Under the pieces are notes generated by a model that worked only from the letters and a program-made list of their open reading frames with translations, was not told where the DNA came from and ran no database searches. Positions 42,992-52,043 of a stretch of 64,000 nt of DNA are shown piece after piece. The stretch is from the NCBI GenBank assembly GCA_037045185.1, contig JBAOHQ010000001.1:124001-188000 (forward strand), written 5' to 3'. Each line of letters begins with the position of its first letter. Position 1 is the stretch's first letter. Origin of the DNA: JAKOUY01 sp037045185 (lineage in GTDB: Bacteria > Actinomycetota > Acidimicrobiia > Acidimicrobiales > Ilumatobacteraceae). The position numbers and the translations under genes are program-made.

Positions 42992-44130
42992 CCCAGGAGA
43001 CCGATCCCACGCTGGAACCGGGCGACCGCACCGGCTCCTTGCTGGCCCGACTCATCAACCCACGCTCGCAGGGTGTGCTGGTGACCATGGCCAGTTCGGT
43101 GGCGGCCGTCGTTGTCGCCTTCGTCATCTGCGGCTTCATCATCTGGGCCACCGGGAAGAACCCGATCGCCGCGTACCAGAAGATGTTCAGCCTCGGGTTC
43201 ACCGGCGACAAGCTGAAAGAGACCCTCGACCGGTCGACGCCGCTGATCCTGTCGGCGGTGGCGGTGGCCATCGGCTTCAAGATGAACATGTTCAACATCG
43301 GTGTCGAGGGCCAGTACCTGATGGCCATGCTGGTGGGCGCCGTCGTCGGGTCTCGCATCCACACGTTCTCGGTGCTGCACGTCGCCATCATCCTTGCCGC
43401 CGCCATGGCGACCGGGGCCCTGTACGCCGGCATCGCCGCCGTCTTGAAGGTCACCCGCGGTGTGAACGAGGTGATCTCCACCATCATGCTCAACGCCATC
43501 TCCATCTCGGTGGTCGCCTGGCTGTTCGAGCGCTTCTTCCGTGACGCCAAGGGCAACGATCTGAACGTCAAGACCAAGCCGATTCCCACGACCGGCTGGA
43601 TGCCGGACCTGGCACGCGGACTGAACGGCTTCCTGTTCGTTGCGTTCGCCGTCCTGCTCGTGTACTGGCTGGTGGTCTTCAAGAGCCGGTTCGGGTTCCG
43701 CCTGCGGGCCTCCGGGGCCAACCCCGTCGCGGCGCGCACCTCGGGCATCAGCGCCAAGCGGATGATCGTCGTCGCCATGCTGATGTCCGGCGCAGTCGCC
43801 GGTTTGGTGGGTATGAAGTACACCCTTGGTGAGCTGCACGCCTATGGGCAGGGCCGACCCGAGGGCCTCGGCTTCGCCGGGATCGCGGTCGCGCTCCTCG
43901 GGCGCAACCACCCGGCGGGGATCCTTCCCGCCGCGGTGCTGTTCGGATTCCTCGACGCCACCGCGGCAGGGCTCGAACTGAAAGGCGTGCCTCGCTCCGT
44001 CAGTGAGGTGATCCAGGCGGTGATCCTGCTCAGCGTGGTGATCATCAACGAGGTCGTCGGCCGGTGGTACAGCCGTCGTACGGTGGCCCGAACCGCCGCC
44101 GCCCTGCAGGTGCAAGGAGCCCCAGCGTGA
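42988..44130 (+). CDS. BMP-linked ABC transporter permease 1
   Basis: 380-residue BPD_transp_2-family permease (YufP/NupB type), about ten hydrophobic segments. LSAVAVAIGFKMNMFNIGVE and GQYLMAMLVGAVVG match the family's conserved NIGxEGQ motif, and RASGANPVAARTSGISAKRM is the cytoplasmic coupling loop, ending in GLGFAGIAVALLGRNHPAGI. ATG 42988 overlaps the ATPase stop, and its own TGA overlaps permease 2 GTG, so all three are translationally linked. Substrate class (purine nucleoside) is inferred from the family and neighbouring salvage genes. Confidence 0.93.
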   Translation: MTQETDPTLEPGDRTGSLLARLINPRSQGVLVTMASSVAAVVVAFVICGFIIWATGKNPIAAYQKMFSLGFTGDKLKETLDRSTPLILSAVAVAIGFKMNMFNIGVEGQYLMAMLVGAVVGSRIHTFSVLHVAIILAAAMATGALYAGIAAVLKVTRGVNEVISTIMLNAISISVVAWLFERFFRDAKGNDLNVKTKPIPTTGWMPDLARGLNGFLFVAFAVLLVYWLVVFKSRFGFRLRASGANPVAARTSGISAKRMIVVAMLMSGAVAGLVGMKYTLGELHAYGQGRPEGLGFAGIAVALLGRNHPAGILPAAVLFGFLDATAAGLELKGVPRSVSEVIQAVILLSVVIINEVVGRWYSRRTVARTAAALQVQGAPA

Positions 44131-45440
44131 GCATCGCCGACACGACCGACGCCACCGACACCGACACCGTGGTCACCGCCCGGCCGACCGATGCGGTCGA
44201 TCGCCGTCACGTCCCGGCGTGGATCAGGTTCCCGGCGATGGTCGCCCTCGCCCTGTTCCTGCTGGCGATCACCAAGAGTGTCACCGACGCCCGCGATCTC
44301 ACCAGTCCCAGCATCTGGGGCACGGTGCTCCGCCTCACCGTGCCCATCATGCTCGCCGGTCTCGCCGGGCTGTGGGCCGAGCGGGTCGGCATCGTCAACA
44401 TCGGCATCGAGGGCATGATGATCCTCGGCACGTGGTTTGGGGCCTGGGGCGCGTACAAGTGGGGCGGATGGATCGGCCTGGGCATGGCCATCCTCGGAGG
44501 CGTCCTCGGTGGATTGATCCACGCCGTCGCCACGGTCCGCTTCAACGTCGACCACGTGATCTCTGGCGTCGCCCTGAACCTGCTGGCCTTCGGTGGGATG
44601 CGCTACCTCAGCGCCGTCACGTACGGGATCAACCGCATCAGCAACTCCCCCGTGCAGAGGTCGGGGATCGCCCGCTTCAACATCCCCTTCCTCGCCGGCG
44701 GTGAGATCTTCGGCTGGAAGACTCCGTCCATCTTCGGGTGGGTCTCGGATCGCGACGTTGCGATTCTGTCCGACATGGCCAGGATCCTGCGCGGCCTGTG
44801 TACCGGTGTGTCCGCGGCCACGCTGATCGCGTTCGCGCTCGTCGCCGTCACGTGGTTCGTCCTCTGGCGAACCACGTTCGGTCTGCGGGTCCGCTCGTCG
44901 GGCGAAGCCCCGTCGGCAGCCGAGAGCCTGGGTGTTCGGGTGCAGCCCTTGCGGTTCGCCGCCCTGGCGGTCAGCGGCGCCTTCGCCGGCTTGGCCGGCG
45001 GGTACCTGTCGATCGTCACGACCGACCACTACCAGCAGGGCCAGACCCAGTCGAAGGGCTACATCGGCCTGGCCACGACCATCTTCGGGAACTGGCGGCC
45101 CTCGGGCGTCATGGGTGGCGCAATGCTCTTCGGTTTCGCCGACACGCTGAATGCCCGTGGCAAGCCCGAGAGCGTGCCGTCGCTGTTCATCCTGTTCACC
45201 TTCATCGCCGGGTTGCTGATCGTGTTCAACCTGTACCGGCGCAAGGCGACCTCGGCGGCGGCGGCGGCGGTCGTCGGCGGCCTGCTGTGGCTTGCGTACT
45301 GGCGCCTCGACCGACTGCCGGAGTCACTCACCCACACCACGCCGTACGTCGTCACGCTGATCGTGCTCGCGGTGGCCAGCCAACGGTTGCGCCCACCGGC
45401 ACACGCCGGCCAGCCGTACCGCAGCGGCGAGGACCATTAG
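44127..45440 (+). CDS. BMP-linked ABC transporter permease 2
   Basis: 437-residue partner permease (YufQ/NupC type). After a polar N-terminus (SIADTTDATDTDTVVTARPT) come the conserved LRLTVPIMLAGLAGLWAERV, GIVNIGIEGMMILGTWFGAW, RSSGEAPSAAESLGVRVQPL and KGYIGLATTIFGNWRPSGVM. Slightly longer than typical (about 300-350 residues) because of the N-terminal extension and a late helical segment. GTG 44127 overlaps the permease 1 stop (GTGA). Completes a BMP + ATPase + two-permease importer. No obvious terminator follows; the convergent queF gene ends 22 bases beyond. Confidence 0.93.
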   Translation: MSIADTTDATDTDTVVTARPTDAVDRRHVPAWIRFPAMVALALFLLAITKSVTDARDLTSPSIWGTVLRLTVPIMLAGLAGLWAERVGIVNIGIEGMMILGTWFGAWGAYKWGGWIGLGMAILGGVLGGLIHAVATVRFNVDHVISGVALNLLAFGGMRYLSAVTYGINRISNSPVQRSGIARFNIPFLAGGEIFGWKTPSIFGWVSDRDVAILSDMARILRGLCTGVSAATLIAFALVAVTWFVLWRTTFGLRVRSSGEAPSAAESLGVRVQPLRFAALAVSGAFAGLAGGYLSIVTTDHYQQGQTQSKGYIGLATTIFGNWRPSGVMGGAMLFGFADTLNARGKPESVPSLFILFTFIAGLLIVFNLYRRKATSAAAAAVVGGLLWLAYWRLDRLPESLTHTTPYVVTLIVLAVASQRLRPPAHAGQPYRSGEDH

Positions 45441-45462
45441 CGGTCGCAGCTCACCCACCCGG

Positions 45463-45831
45463 TCAGGGGAGTTCAGCGACGGCGTGAACCTCGATCCCGC
45501 CGCGGGGTCGCTGGGTCAACTCGACCCGGACGTGGCGGGGCTTGGCCGACTGCATCACCTCGCCGGCGATCTCAGCAGCCAGCGCTTCGGCGAACACGGC
45601 CCGGTCACGGAACCCCCACAGGTACAGCTTGAGGCTCTTGGACTCGATGCAGTGCTGGTCCGGCTCGTACTGGATGACCAGGTGGGCGAGATCAGGCTGC
45701 TGGGTCACCGGGCACATCGAGGCCAGTTCGTCGGTGGTGAAGCGAACCGAGGTCACGTGGGCGGGCGCCGGGAACACCTCGACATGATCGATCGTGTGGC
45801 GGACGGTGTTGCCGAGGACCGTGAACTCCAT
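45463..45831 (-). CDS. queF: NADPH-dependent 7-cyano-7-deazaguanine (preQ0) reductase
   Basis: 122-residue unimodular QueF, which reduces preQ0 to preQ1 for queuosine in tRNA. The signature ELASMCPVTQQPDLA contains the catalytic Cys (with downstream Asp), and ESKSLKLYLWGFRDRAVFAE is the QueF motif. Length is normal for the short form. The other queuosine pathway genes (queC, queD, queE, tgt) are not in the window. ATG 45831 lies 21 bases from the divergent PhyH-family gene. The gene is convergent with the nucleoside permease; a functional tie to it (import of deazapurine precursors) is speculative. Confidence 0.95.
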   Translation of the reverse strand: MEFTVLGNTVRHTIDHVEVFPAPAHVTSVRFTTDELASMCPVTQQPDLAHLVIQYEPDQHCIESKSLKLYLWGFRDRAVFAEALAAEIAGEVMQSAKPRHVRVELTQRPRGGIEVHAVAELP

Positions 45832-45852
45832 AGGGCCTCCTAGGCTACGGCG

Positions 45853-46728
45853 ATGCCCAGCGTTCTCAGCCCGACCCAGGTCGACCAGTACCACCGCGAC
45901 GGTTTCCTCGTCGTCCCCGATGCCGTCCCCGTCGAACGGTGCGCGGCGCTGCGTGACGCCGCCGTCGGCATCGTCGACCGCTTCGAGCCCAGCGCCCGGC
46001 GCACCGTGTTCACCACCAACGAGCAGCAGCGCGCCAGCAACGACGAGTTCCTGTCCTCGGCGTCGGGCGCCTGGTGCTTCTTCGAGGAGGGCGCCTTGGG
46101 GCCCGACGGCGAGATGCGCCAGCCCAAGCAGCTCAGCATCAACAAGATCGGCCACGCGATGCACGACCTCGACCCGGCGTTCGAGGCGTTCACCTACACA
46201 CCAGAACTGGCCGGCGTCGCCACAGACATCGGCCTCGACGACGCCCTGGCGTTGCAGAGCATGTACATCTTCAAGCAGCCGCACATCGGCGGCGAGGTGG
46301 GCTGCCACCAGGACTCGACGTTCCTGTTCACCGACCCGATGACCGTCACCGGCTTGTGGTTCGCCATCGAGGACGCCACGCTGGAGAACGGATGCCTGTG
46401 GGCCCAGCCGGGCGGCCACCGCACCCCGCTGCGCAAGCAGTTCCGCCGCCGAGACCCGAACAGCGACGAGATGGAGTTCGCCGTGCTCGACGACACCCCG
46501 CTGCCGGCCGCGCCCGGAGCGCTCACCCCGCTCGAGGTCCCCGCCGGCACCCTGGTCCTGCTCCACGGGCTGCTCCCGCACTGGAGCGACGTCAACCGCA
46601 GCGACCGCAGCCGCCACGCTTACACCGTGCACTGCATCTCGGCGAGCGCTCACTACCCGGCCTGGAACTGGCTGCAACGACCCGCCGACCTGCCGCTGCG
46701 GCGGCTGGACACCCGGGTGGCGGCGTGA
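45853..46728 (+). CDS. Phytanoyl-CoA dioxygenase (PhyH) family Fe(II)/2-oxoglutarate oxygenase
   Basis: 291-residue non-haem iron oxygenase. The 2-His-1-Asp facial triad is visible: His and Asp in VGCHQDSTFLFTDP and the distal His in LLHGLLPHWSDVN, with the 2-oxoglutarate Arg in RSRHAYTVHCISAS. The N-terminal block VDQYHRDGFLVVPDAVPVER is typical of PhyH proteins. Substrate unknown; members hydroxylate fatty acyl-CoAs and many small molecules. ATG 45853 directly follows the divergent queF start. Its stop overlaps the adenosine deaminase GTG (GTGA), suggesting coordinated expression with purine salvage, whose reason is unclear. Confidence 0.88.
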   Translation: MPSVLSPTQVDQYHRDGFLVVPDAVPVERCAALRDAAVGIVDRFEPSARRTVFTTNEQQRASNDEFLSSASGAWCFFEEGALGPDGEMRQPKQLSINKIGHAMHDLDPAFEAFTYTPELAGVATDIGLDDALALQSMYIFKQPHIGGEVGCHQDSTFLFTDPMTVTGLWFAIEDATLENGCLWAQPGGHRTPLRKQFRRRDPNSDEMEFAVLDDTPLPAAPGALTPLEVPAGTLVLLHGLLPHWSDVNRSDRSRHAYTVHCISASAHYPAWNWLQRPADLPLRRLDTRVAA

Positions 46729-47796
46729 ACGTCGTCCCGCTGATCCCCTCGCTGCCCAAGGCGCTGCTTCACGACCACCTCGACGGCGGCCTGCGCCCGG
46801 CCACCGTCGTCGACCTGGCCAAGGAGTTCGGCTACACCGGCCTGCCAACCACAGACGTCACCGACCTGGCCGCGTGGTTCAACCGCGGCGCCAAGCGCAA
46901 CGACCTCGTGCTGTACCTGGAGACCTTCGCCCACACCGTCGGCGTGATGCAGCACCGTGACGCCATCGAGCGGGTGTCCCACGAGTGCGCCGCGGACCTG
47001 GCCGCCGACGGGGTGGTCTATGCCGAAGTGCGCATGGCCCCGGAGCTGTGCCTGGAGGCCGGGCTCACCCTGGACGAGGTGGTCTCGGCGATCCTGGCCG
47101 GGTTCCGCAGCGGCAGCGCCGGCACGGATCTGACCATCTACCTGATCTGCTCGGCGATGCGCACCGCGGGCGCGCAGCAGCGAGATCGCCGAGCTGGCGG
47201 TCCGCCACCGTGACGCCGGTGTCGTGGGATTCGACATCGCCGGCGCCGAGGAGGGCTACCCGCCAACCCGACACCTCGATGCCTTCCAGTACGTGCAACG
47301 GGAGAACTTCCACACAACGATCCACGCCGGCGAAGCCTTCGGCCTCCCCAGCATCTGGGAGGCCGTGCAGTTCTGCGGCGCCGAACGGCTCGGCCATGGC
47401 GTGCGCATCGTCGACGACATCACCGGCCCGGCGGGCGCTGAGCGGCTCGGCCGCCTGGCCGGCTATGTCCGTGACCGGCGCATCCCGCTGGAGCTGTGCC
47501 CCACCTCCAACGTCAACACCGGCGTGTGCGCCACCATCGCCGATCACCCCATCGGCATGCTCCGCCGGTTGCGGTTCCGTGTCACCGTGAACACCGACAA
47601 CCGGCTGATGAGCGACACGTCGATGTCCAACGAGTTCGCCCAGCTGGCCGAGGCCTTCGGTTGGGGGATCGACGACTTCGAGTGGTTGACGATCAACGGG
47701 ATGAAGAGCGCCTTCGCCCCGTTCCCCGAACGCCTGCGGATCATCAACGGGGTCATCAAGCCGCGCTACGCGATGATCCGCGCTGGGGCGGCCTGA
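46725..47796 (+). CDS. add: Adenosine deaminase (apparent frameshift)
   Basis: About 356-residue enzyme deaminating adenosine to inosine. Zinc ligands HDHLDGG (His16, His18), the segment AEVRMAPELCLEAGL, then after the break FDIAGAEEGYPPTRH, HTTIHAGEAFGLPSIW (third Zn His and catalytic Glu), RLGHGVRI and the Asp pair region VTVNTDNRLMSDTSMSNE. One extra base near 47178 shifts the frame; the corrected sequence continues RSSEIAELAVRHRDAGVVGF. GTG 46725 overlaps the PhyH stop. With the upstream BMP importer and the uracil phosphoribosyltransferase it forms a nucleoside salvage set. Length normal after correction. Confidence 0.9.
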
Positions 47797-47838
47797 GCGG
47801 CCAGCGGACCAGCAGCGACGATCTGGCACACTCGCGGC

Positions 47839-48474
47839 ATGGCTGTTTCCGTCCACGTCGTCGACCACCCGCTCATCGCCGACTCGCTGACCCGAGTCCG
47901 TGACGAGTCCACGCCCAACGCTCTGTTCCGCCAGGAGTTGGAGCGCATCGGCACCCTGCTGATCGCCGAGGCGACCCACGGGCTGCCCACTCGGAGCGTC
48001 ACGGTCAGGACGCCGCTCACCGAGACCGGTGGGCGGGTGCTGACATCCCAGCCCGTCGTCATCCCGGTGCTGCGCGCCGGCCTCGGTTTCCTGCACGCCG
48101 CCCAGGAGCTGCTGCCCAGCGCCGACGTCGGCTTCATCGGCGTGGCCCGTGACGAGGAGACGTTCCAACCCAAGCCGTACGTCAACAAGCTGCCCGAGAG
48201 CCTGGCAGGCCGGCAGTGCATCGTCCTCGACCCGATGCTGGCCACCGGTGGTTCATTGGCGCACACGATCCAGCTGCTCCTCGATCGGGGGGCCACCGGC
48301 ACCATCATCTGCGTCTGCGTCCTGGCCGCCCCGGAGGGGATCGAGACGTTGCGCCAGGCCAACCTCGACCTGGCCGTGTACACCGCCGCCCTGGACGAGC
48401 GGCTCAACGACACCGCCTTCATCGTCCCCGGCCTCGGCGACGCCGGTGACCGCCAATTCGGCTCACCCGCCTGA
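47839..48474 (+). CDS. upp: Uracil phosphoribosyltransferase
   Basis: 211-residue enzyme converting uracil and PRPP to UMP, cytosolic pyrimidine salvage. The PRPP-binding loop is VLDPMLATGGSLAHTIQLLL; the N-terminal VHVVDHPLIADSLTRVRDES, TPLTETGGR, VIPVLRAGLGFLHAAQELLP and the C-terminal AALDERLNDTAFIVPGLGDA and GDRQFG are diagnostic. Complete and intact, length standard. ATG 47839 lies 42 bases after the adenosine deaminase stop. It follows purine salvage genes, reinforcing the nucleobase/nucleoside theme of this region. Confidence 0.98.
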   Translation: MAVSVHVVDHPLIADSLTRVRDESTPNALFRQELERIGTLLIAEATHGLPTRSVTVRTPLTETGGRVLTSQPVVIPVLRAGLGFLHAAQELLPSADVGFIGVARDEETFQPKPYVNKLPESLAGRQCIVLDPMLATGGSLAHTIQLLLDRGATGTIICVCVLAAPEGIETLRQANLDLAVYTAALDERLNDTAFIVPGLGDAGDRQFGSPA

Positions 48475-48507
48475 CCGATCGCCGCCCGATCGCCGCCCGA
48501 CCGCCTC

Positions 48508-49038
48508 GTGCCCGCCCGCCGAGTCCCACCGCGACTGGTCGTCGCCGCCTGCGCGGTGATCGCCGCGCTCGTGGTGATCGCCCTGGCCAGCCGCCGCGAC
48601 ACCGCCACGCCGGCGGCGGGGCGCCAGACCACCACCACGCTGGCGACAGCAGCTCACTCGGGGCCCCACCGGACCACGACCACCACCCGGGCGCCGACGA
48701 CATCGACCCGGCCGAGACGCACCACCACCACCACGATCACCCCGACCGACGGCCTGGCGGTGATCAAGGAGTCGGCGCTGAACACCCAGGCCGCCGACAC
48801 CCTGGCGGCCATCAGAGCCGGCGGGCCGTTCGACTTCCCACGCAACGACGGCGTGGTGTACCACAACCTCAACCGGGTCCTGCCCCGCCAGCGTGACGGC
48901 TACTACCGCGAGTACACCGTTCGCACCCCGGGGGCGTCCAACCGCGGCGCCCGGCGGCTGGTCACCGGCGCAGGTGGCGAGTTGTACTACACCTCCGACC
49001 ACTACCAGACCTTCTGGCGCGTCCTGGAGCACCAATGA
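48508..49038 (+). CDS. Exported guanyl-specific ribonuclease (barnase/RNase Sa family)
   Basis: 176 residues: an N-terminal export/anchor helix (VVAACAVIAALVVIALAS), a Thr-rich linker to about residue 80 and a microbial ribonuclease domain. Catalytic residues by RNase Sa comparison: Glu135 in YYREYTV, Arg146 and Arg150 in ASNRGARR, His165 in TSDHYQTF; GPFDFPRNDGVVYHNLNRVL is the conserved core. It probably cleaves extracellular RNA after guanine. GTG 48508. The last four bases overlap the barstar gene (ATGA), so toxin and inhibitor are co-translated. Whether it is released or anchored depends on signal cleavage, which is not obvious. Confidence 0.9.
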   Translation: MPARRVPPRLVVAACAVIAALVVIALASRRDTATPAAGRQTTTTLATAAHSGPHRTTTTTRAPTTSTRPRRTTTTTITPTDGLAVIKESALNTQAADTLAAIRAGGPFDFPRNDGVVYHNLNRVLPRQRDGYYREYTVRTPGASNRGARRLVTGAGGELYYTSDHYQTFWRVLEHQ

Positions 49039-49379
49039 CCACCTGGCTCACCGGTACCCGCACCACCGGCCGCATCGTCCGCCGCGCCCGGCGCCACGGC
49101 CGCGCCGTCCGGGTGGTGACGGCCGGGGCGAACCTGGCCGCCACGATGCACTCGTTCGCCGCGGCGCTGGACTTCCCCGACTACTTCGGCCACAACCTCG
49201 ACGCGCTCGTCGACTGCTTGCGTGACGTTCCGGTGGACGCCGGCGGGCTGACGATCGTGGTCGACGGGGTACACCGCCTGCGCCGAGCCGACCCCCGCGG
49301 GTTGGCCGGCCTGGTCGCCGTGCTGACCACCATCGAGGCCGAGCGACCGGAGATCGCCACCGTCGTGGTCGAGCGTTGA
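49035..49379 (+). CDS. Barstar-family ribonuclease inhibitor
   Basis: 114-residue cytoplasmic inhibitor. The diagnostic block FPDYFGHNLDALVDCLRD matches the barstar helix and loop that plug the RNase active site (Asp residues equivalent to barstar Asp35/Asp39). A short basic N-terminal stretch precedes it. ATG 49035 overlaps the stop of the ribonuclease gene (ATGA), typical of RNase-barstar pairs that protect the producer before export. Intact. Convergent with the mutase gene, with three bases between stops. Confidence 0.92.
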   Translation: MTTWLTGTRTTGRIVRRARRHGRAVRVVTAGANLAATMHSFAAALDFPDYFGHNLDALVDCLRDVPVDAGGLTIVVDGVHRLRRADPRGLAGLVAVLTTIEAERPEIATVVVER

Positions 49380-49382
49380 GCC

Positions 49383-50973
49383 CTACTGCAGCAGCGTGGC
49401 CAGCGCGGCCACGAACGGCGCGGGGTCCACGTCGACACCCTCGCCGTACAGCTTGACCTTTGGCTCGGTGCCGCTGGGGCGGATCTGCAGGCGCAGCGCG
49501 TCGCCCAGCTGCAACCGCAGCAGCCCGGCCTCCTCGTACCACTGGGCGTTGGTGACCTCGGCGGCCACCCACCTCGGACGGCGGCTCGGCGCGCAGGTCG
49601 GCCACCGCCGCCCTGCCCTCCTCTGGCGTCATGTGCACGGACGCGTCGGCGATCAGGTGATGGCCGAAGACCGCGGAGAGCGCGTCGAGGCGGTCCTGCA
49701 GGGTGACCCCCTCGGCTGCGGCGACCGCGGCGACCTCGGCCATCAGCACGGCGGCGGTGATCCCGTCCTTGTCCAGCGGGCGTTTGGTCACCAGGTACCC
49801 GAGGGCCTGCTCGTAGCCGAGGACGAAGCGCAGGCCCGGATGTTCCAGCACGGTCCGCCCGATCCACTTGAACCCGGTGTAGGTCTCGGCGTAGCGAACC
49901 CCGTGGTGGGCGGCGATCTGCGACAGCATGGACGACGACACCAGCGTGGTGATGACGAGGCGGTCGTCGCCCGAGGTGTTCGACAGGATGTGATCGGCCA
50001 GCAACCAGCCGATCTCGTCGCCACTGAGCTTGCGCCACGATCCGCCAGCGGTGGGGATGGCCGCAGCCATCCGGTCGGCATCGGGGTCGTTGGCCAAGGC
50101 GATGGCTGCGCCGGTGTCCCGGGCCAGCTCCAGCAGCAGATCCATCGCCCCCGGCTCCTCCGGGTTGGGGAACGACACCGTGGGGAACGTGCCATCCGGC
50201 GTCTGCTGAGCGGCCACCACCGCCGGCCTGCCCAGTCCTGCGGCCTCGAAGGCCCGCAGCAGGGTGGCGCCACCCACGCCGTGCAGCGCGGTGTAGGCCA
50301 TCGGCACCGGGGCCACGTCGGGCCGCAACCGTACCGCCGGCGCCGCGGCCACGTACGCGGCCACGTCGGCGTCACCGAGCCACGTGATCAGCGGGTCGGC
50401 GGTGTCGGCAACGACGACCTCGCAGGCGTCGACCACCTCGATCGCGTCGGAGATGTGCTGGTCCACCGGCGAGACGATCTGGCACCCAGTGGACAGGTAG
50501 ACCTTGTAGCCGTTGTCGGCCGGCGGGTTGTGCGAGGCGGTGACCATGACACCGGCCGCGCACCCGTGGCCGGCGATGTTCCAGGCCAGCACCGGGGTCG
50601 GCACGACGTGGTCGAAGACCAGGGCGCGGATGCCGTGTGCGGCCATCACCGCCGCGGTGTCGACGGCGAACTCGTAGCTCTTGCGCCGGGCGTCGTAGCC
50701 GACGATCACACCCCGGACGGCGACGTCCGGCTCGGTGGCCAGGAGGTAGGCGGCCAGCCCGGCCGCGGCCTGGCGAACCACCAGGCGGTTCATCCGCTGC
50801 GGCCCGGCGCCCACCGCGGCCCGCAGACCGGCGGTACCGAACTGCAAGCGCCCGGTGAACCGCTCGGCAAGCTCGTCATCGGGTCCGTCCAACAGGGCGC
50901 GGATCTCGGCGCGCATGTCCTCGTCCGGCTCGGCGGCCAGCCAGCGCCCGGCAGTGTGGCGAACGTCGCTCAT
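49383..50973 (-). CDS. Phosphomannomutase/phosphoglucomutase (alpha-D-phosphohexomutase; possible phosphopentomutase), apparent frameshift
   Basis: About 529-residue phosphohexomutase (PGM2-like length). Phosphoserine loop VMVTASHNPPADNGYKVYLS (Ser147), metal loop ALANDPDADRMAAA, sugar-binding GFKWIGRTVLEHPGLRF and C-terminal phosphate-binding RLQIRPSGTEPKVKLYGEGV. Relatives with this architecture (PGM2 group) include phosphopentomutases acting on ribose-1-phosphate, which would suit neighbouring nucleoside salvage, but specificity is not readable. One extra base near 49570 splits off the last ~60 residues. ATG 50973 overlaps the kinase stop (ATGA). End at TAG 49385-49383. Confidence 0.88.
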
Positions 50974-51953
50974 ACCAGCAGGGTACGCAATTCGACCAGC
51001 GGCCGCGGGCCCACGTGGGAGATCACCTCGGCGGCCGCCAGGGCCCCCAACCGGCCACACTCCGCCAGCGCCATGCCCCGGGTGAACCCGTACAGGAACC
51101 CGGCGGCGAACAGGTCACCGGCGCCGGTGGTGTCGAGCACCTCGGTGACGGGCTGCGCGGGGACGCTGACGATCTCGTCGCCGCCGATGATCAAGCACCC
51201 GTCGGCGCCGGTGGTCACCACGGCCAGTTGGCACTCCTGGCGGACCAGCTCGACCGCCTGGTCGAAGGTCTCGGTCTCGTACAGCGACACCAGTTCGCCA
51301 CGGTTGCCGAACAGCACGTCGACCTGATCGGCCACCAGCGCCCGGAAGTCGCTGCGGTGACGATCGACGCAGAACGAATCGCTGAGGGTCAACGACACCT
51401 GCCGGCCGTGGTCGTGCGCCACCTCCGCCGCCCGGCGGAAGGCCTGCTTGGCCTCGGTCCGGTCGAACAGGTAGCCCTCCATGTACAGCACCTTGCCGGC
51501 GGCGATCATCCCCTCGTCGAGGTCGTCTTCGTTGAGCATCGACGACGCCCCGAGGTAGGTGTTCATCGTTCGTTCGGCGTCCGGCGTGACCACGATGATG
51601 CACCGCCCGGTGGGGATCCCGGAGTTCTTGTCACCGGCCTTGAACCGCACGCCGACGGCGCGCAGGTCGTGGGCGAACACGTCACCCAGCTCGTCGGCGC
51701 TGACCTTGCCGATGTACCCGGCGCGCCCACCGAAGGAGGCCACCCCGGTCATCGTGTTGGCTGCGGACCCACCGCTCATCTCGATGGCGCTGCCCAGCGC
51801 CCGGTACAGCTCCAGGGCTCGGTCCGTGTCGATCAGCGTCATCGACCCCTTGACCAGCGCATGGCGGGTGATGAAGCGGTCCTCGGCGTGAGCGATGACG
51901 TCGACGAGGGCATTGCCGATGCCGACGACATCGAATCGGACCCGGTTCGGCAC
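50970..51953 (-). CDS. PfkB-family carbohydrate/nucleoside kinase, adenosine kinase-like
   Basis: 327-residue ribokinase-fold kinase. MSGGSAANTMTGVASFGGRA (PfkB signature 1 region), MEGYLFDRTEAKQAF, VDVLFGNRGELVSLYETETF and VTEVLDTTGAGDLFAAGFLY (signature 2, anion hole and catalytic Asp). The GNALVDVIAHAED start and GSAANTM motif favour the adenosine/ribokinase-like group often annotated as adenosine kinase in actinobacteria. It would phosphorylate nucleosides imported by the BMP transporter. GTG 51953 (VPNRVRFDVVGIGNALVD). Translationally coupled to the mutase. Divergent from dGTPase with 90 bases between starts. Confidence 0.87.
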   Translation of the reverse strand: MPNRVRFDVVGIGNALVDVIAHAEDRFITRHALVKGSMTLIDTDRALELYRALGSAIEMSGGSAANTMTGVASFGGRAGYIGKVSADELGDVFAHDLRAVGVRFKAGDKNSGIPTGRCIIVVTPDAERTMNTYLGASSMLNEDDLDEGMIAAGKVLYMEGYLFDRTEAKQAFRRAAEVAHDHGRQVSLTLSDSFCVDRHRSDFRALVADQVDVLFGNRGELVSLYETETFDQAVELVRQECQLAVVTTGADGCLIIGGDEIVSVPAQPVTEVLDTTGAGDLFAAGFLYGFTRGMALAECGRLGALAAAEVISHVGPRPLVELRTLLV

Positions 51954-52043
51954 GGCCCAAGACGCTACCTGCTCACACCGTCGGCGGCGCATGCCGATGC
52001 CGATCGCCCACTGCGTTGGGCGCCGCTCGGTACCCTGGCGACC

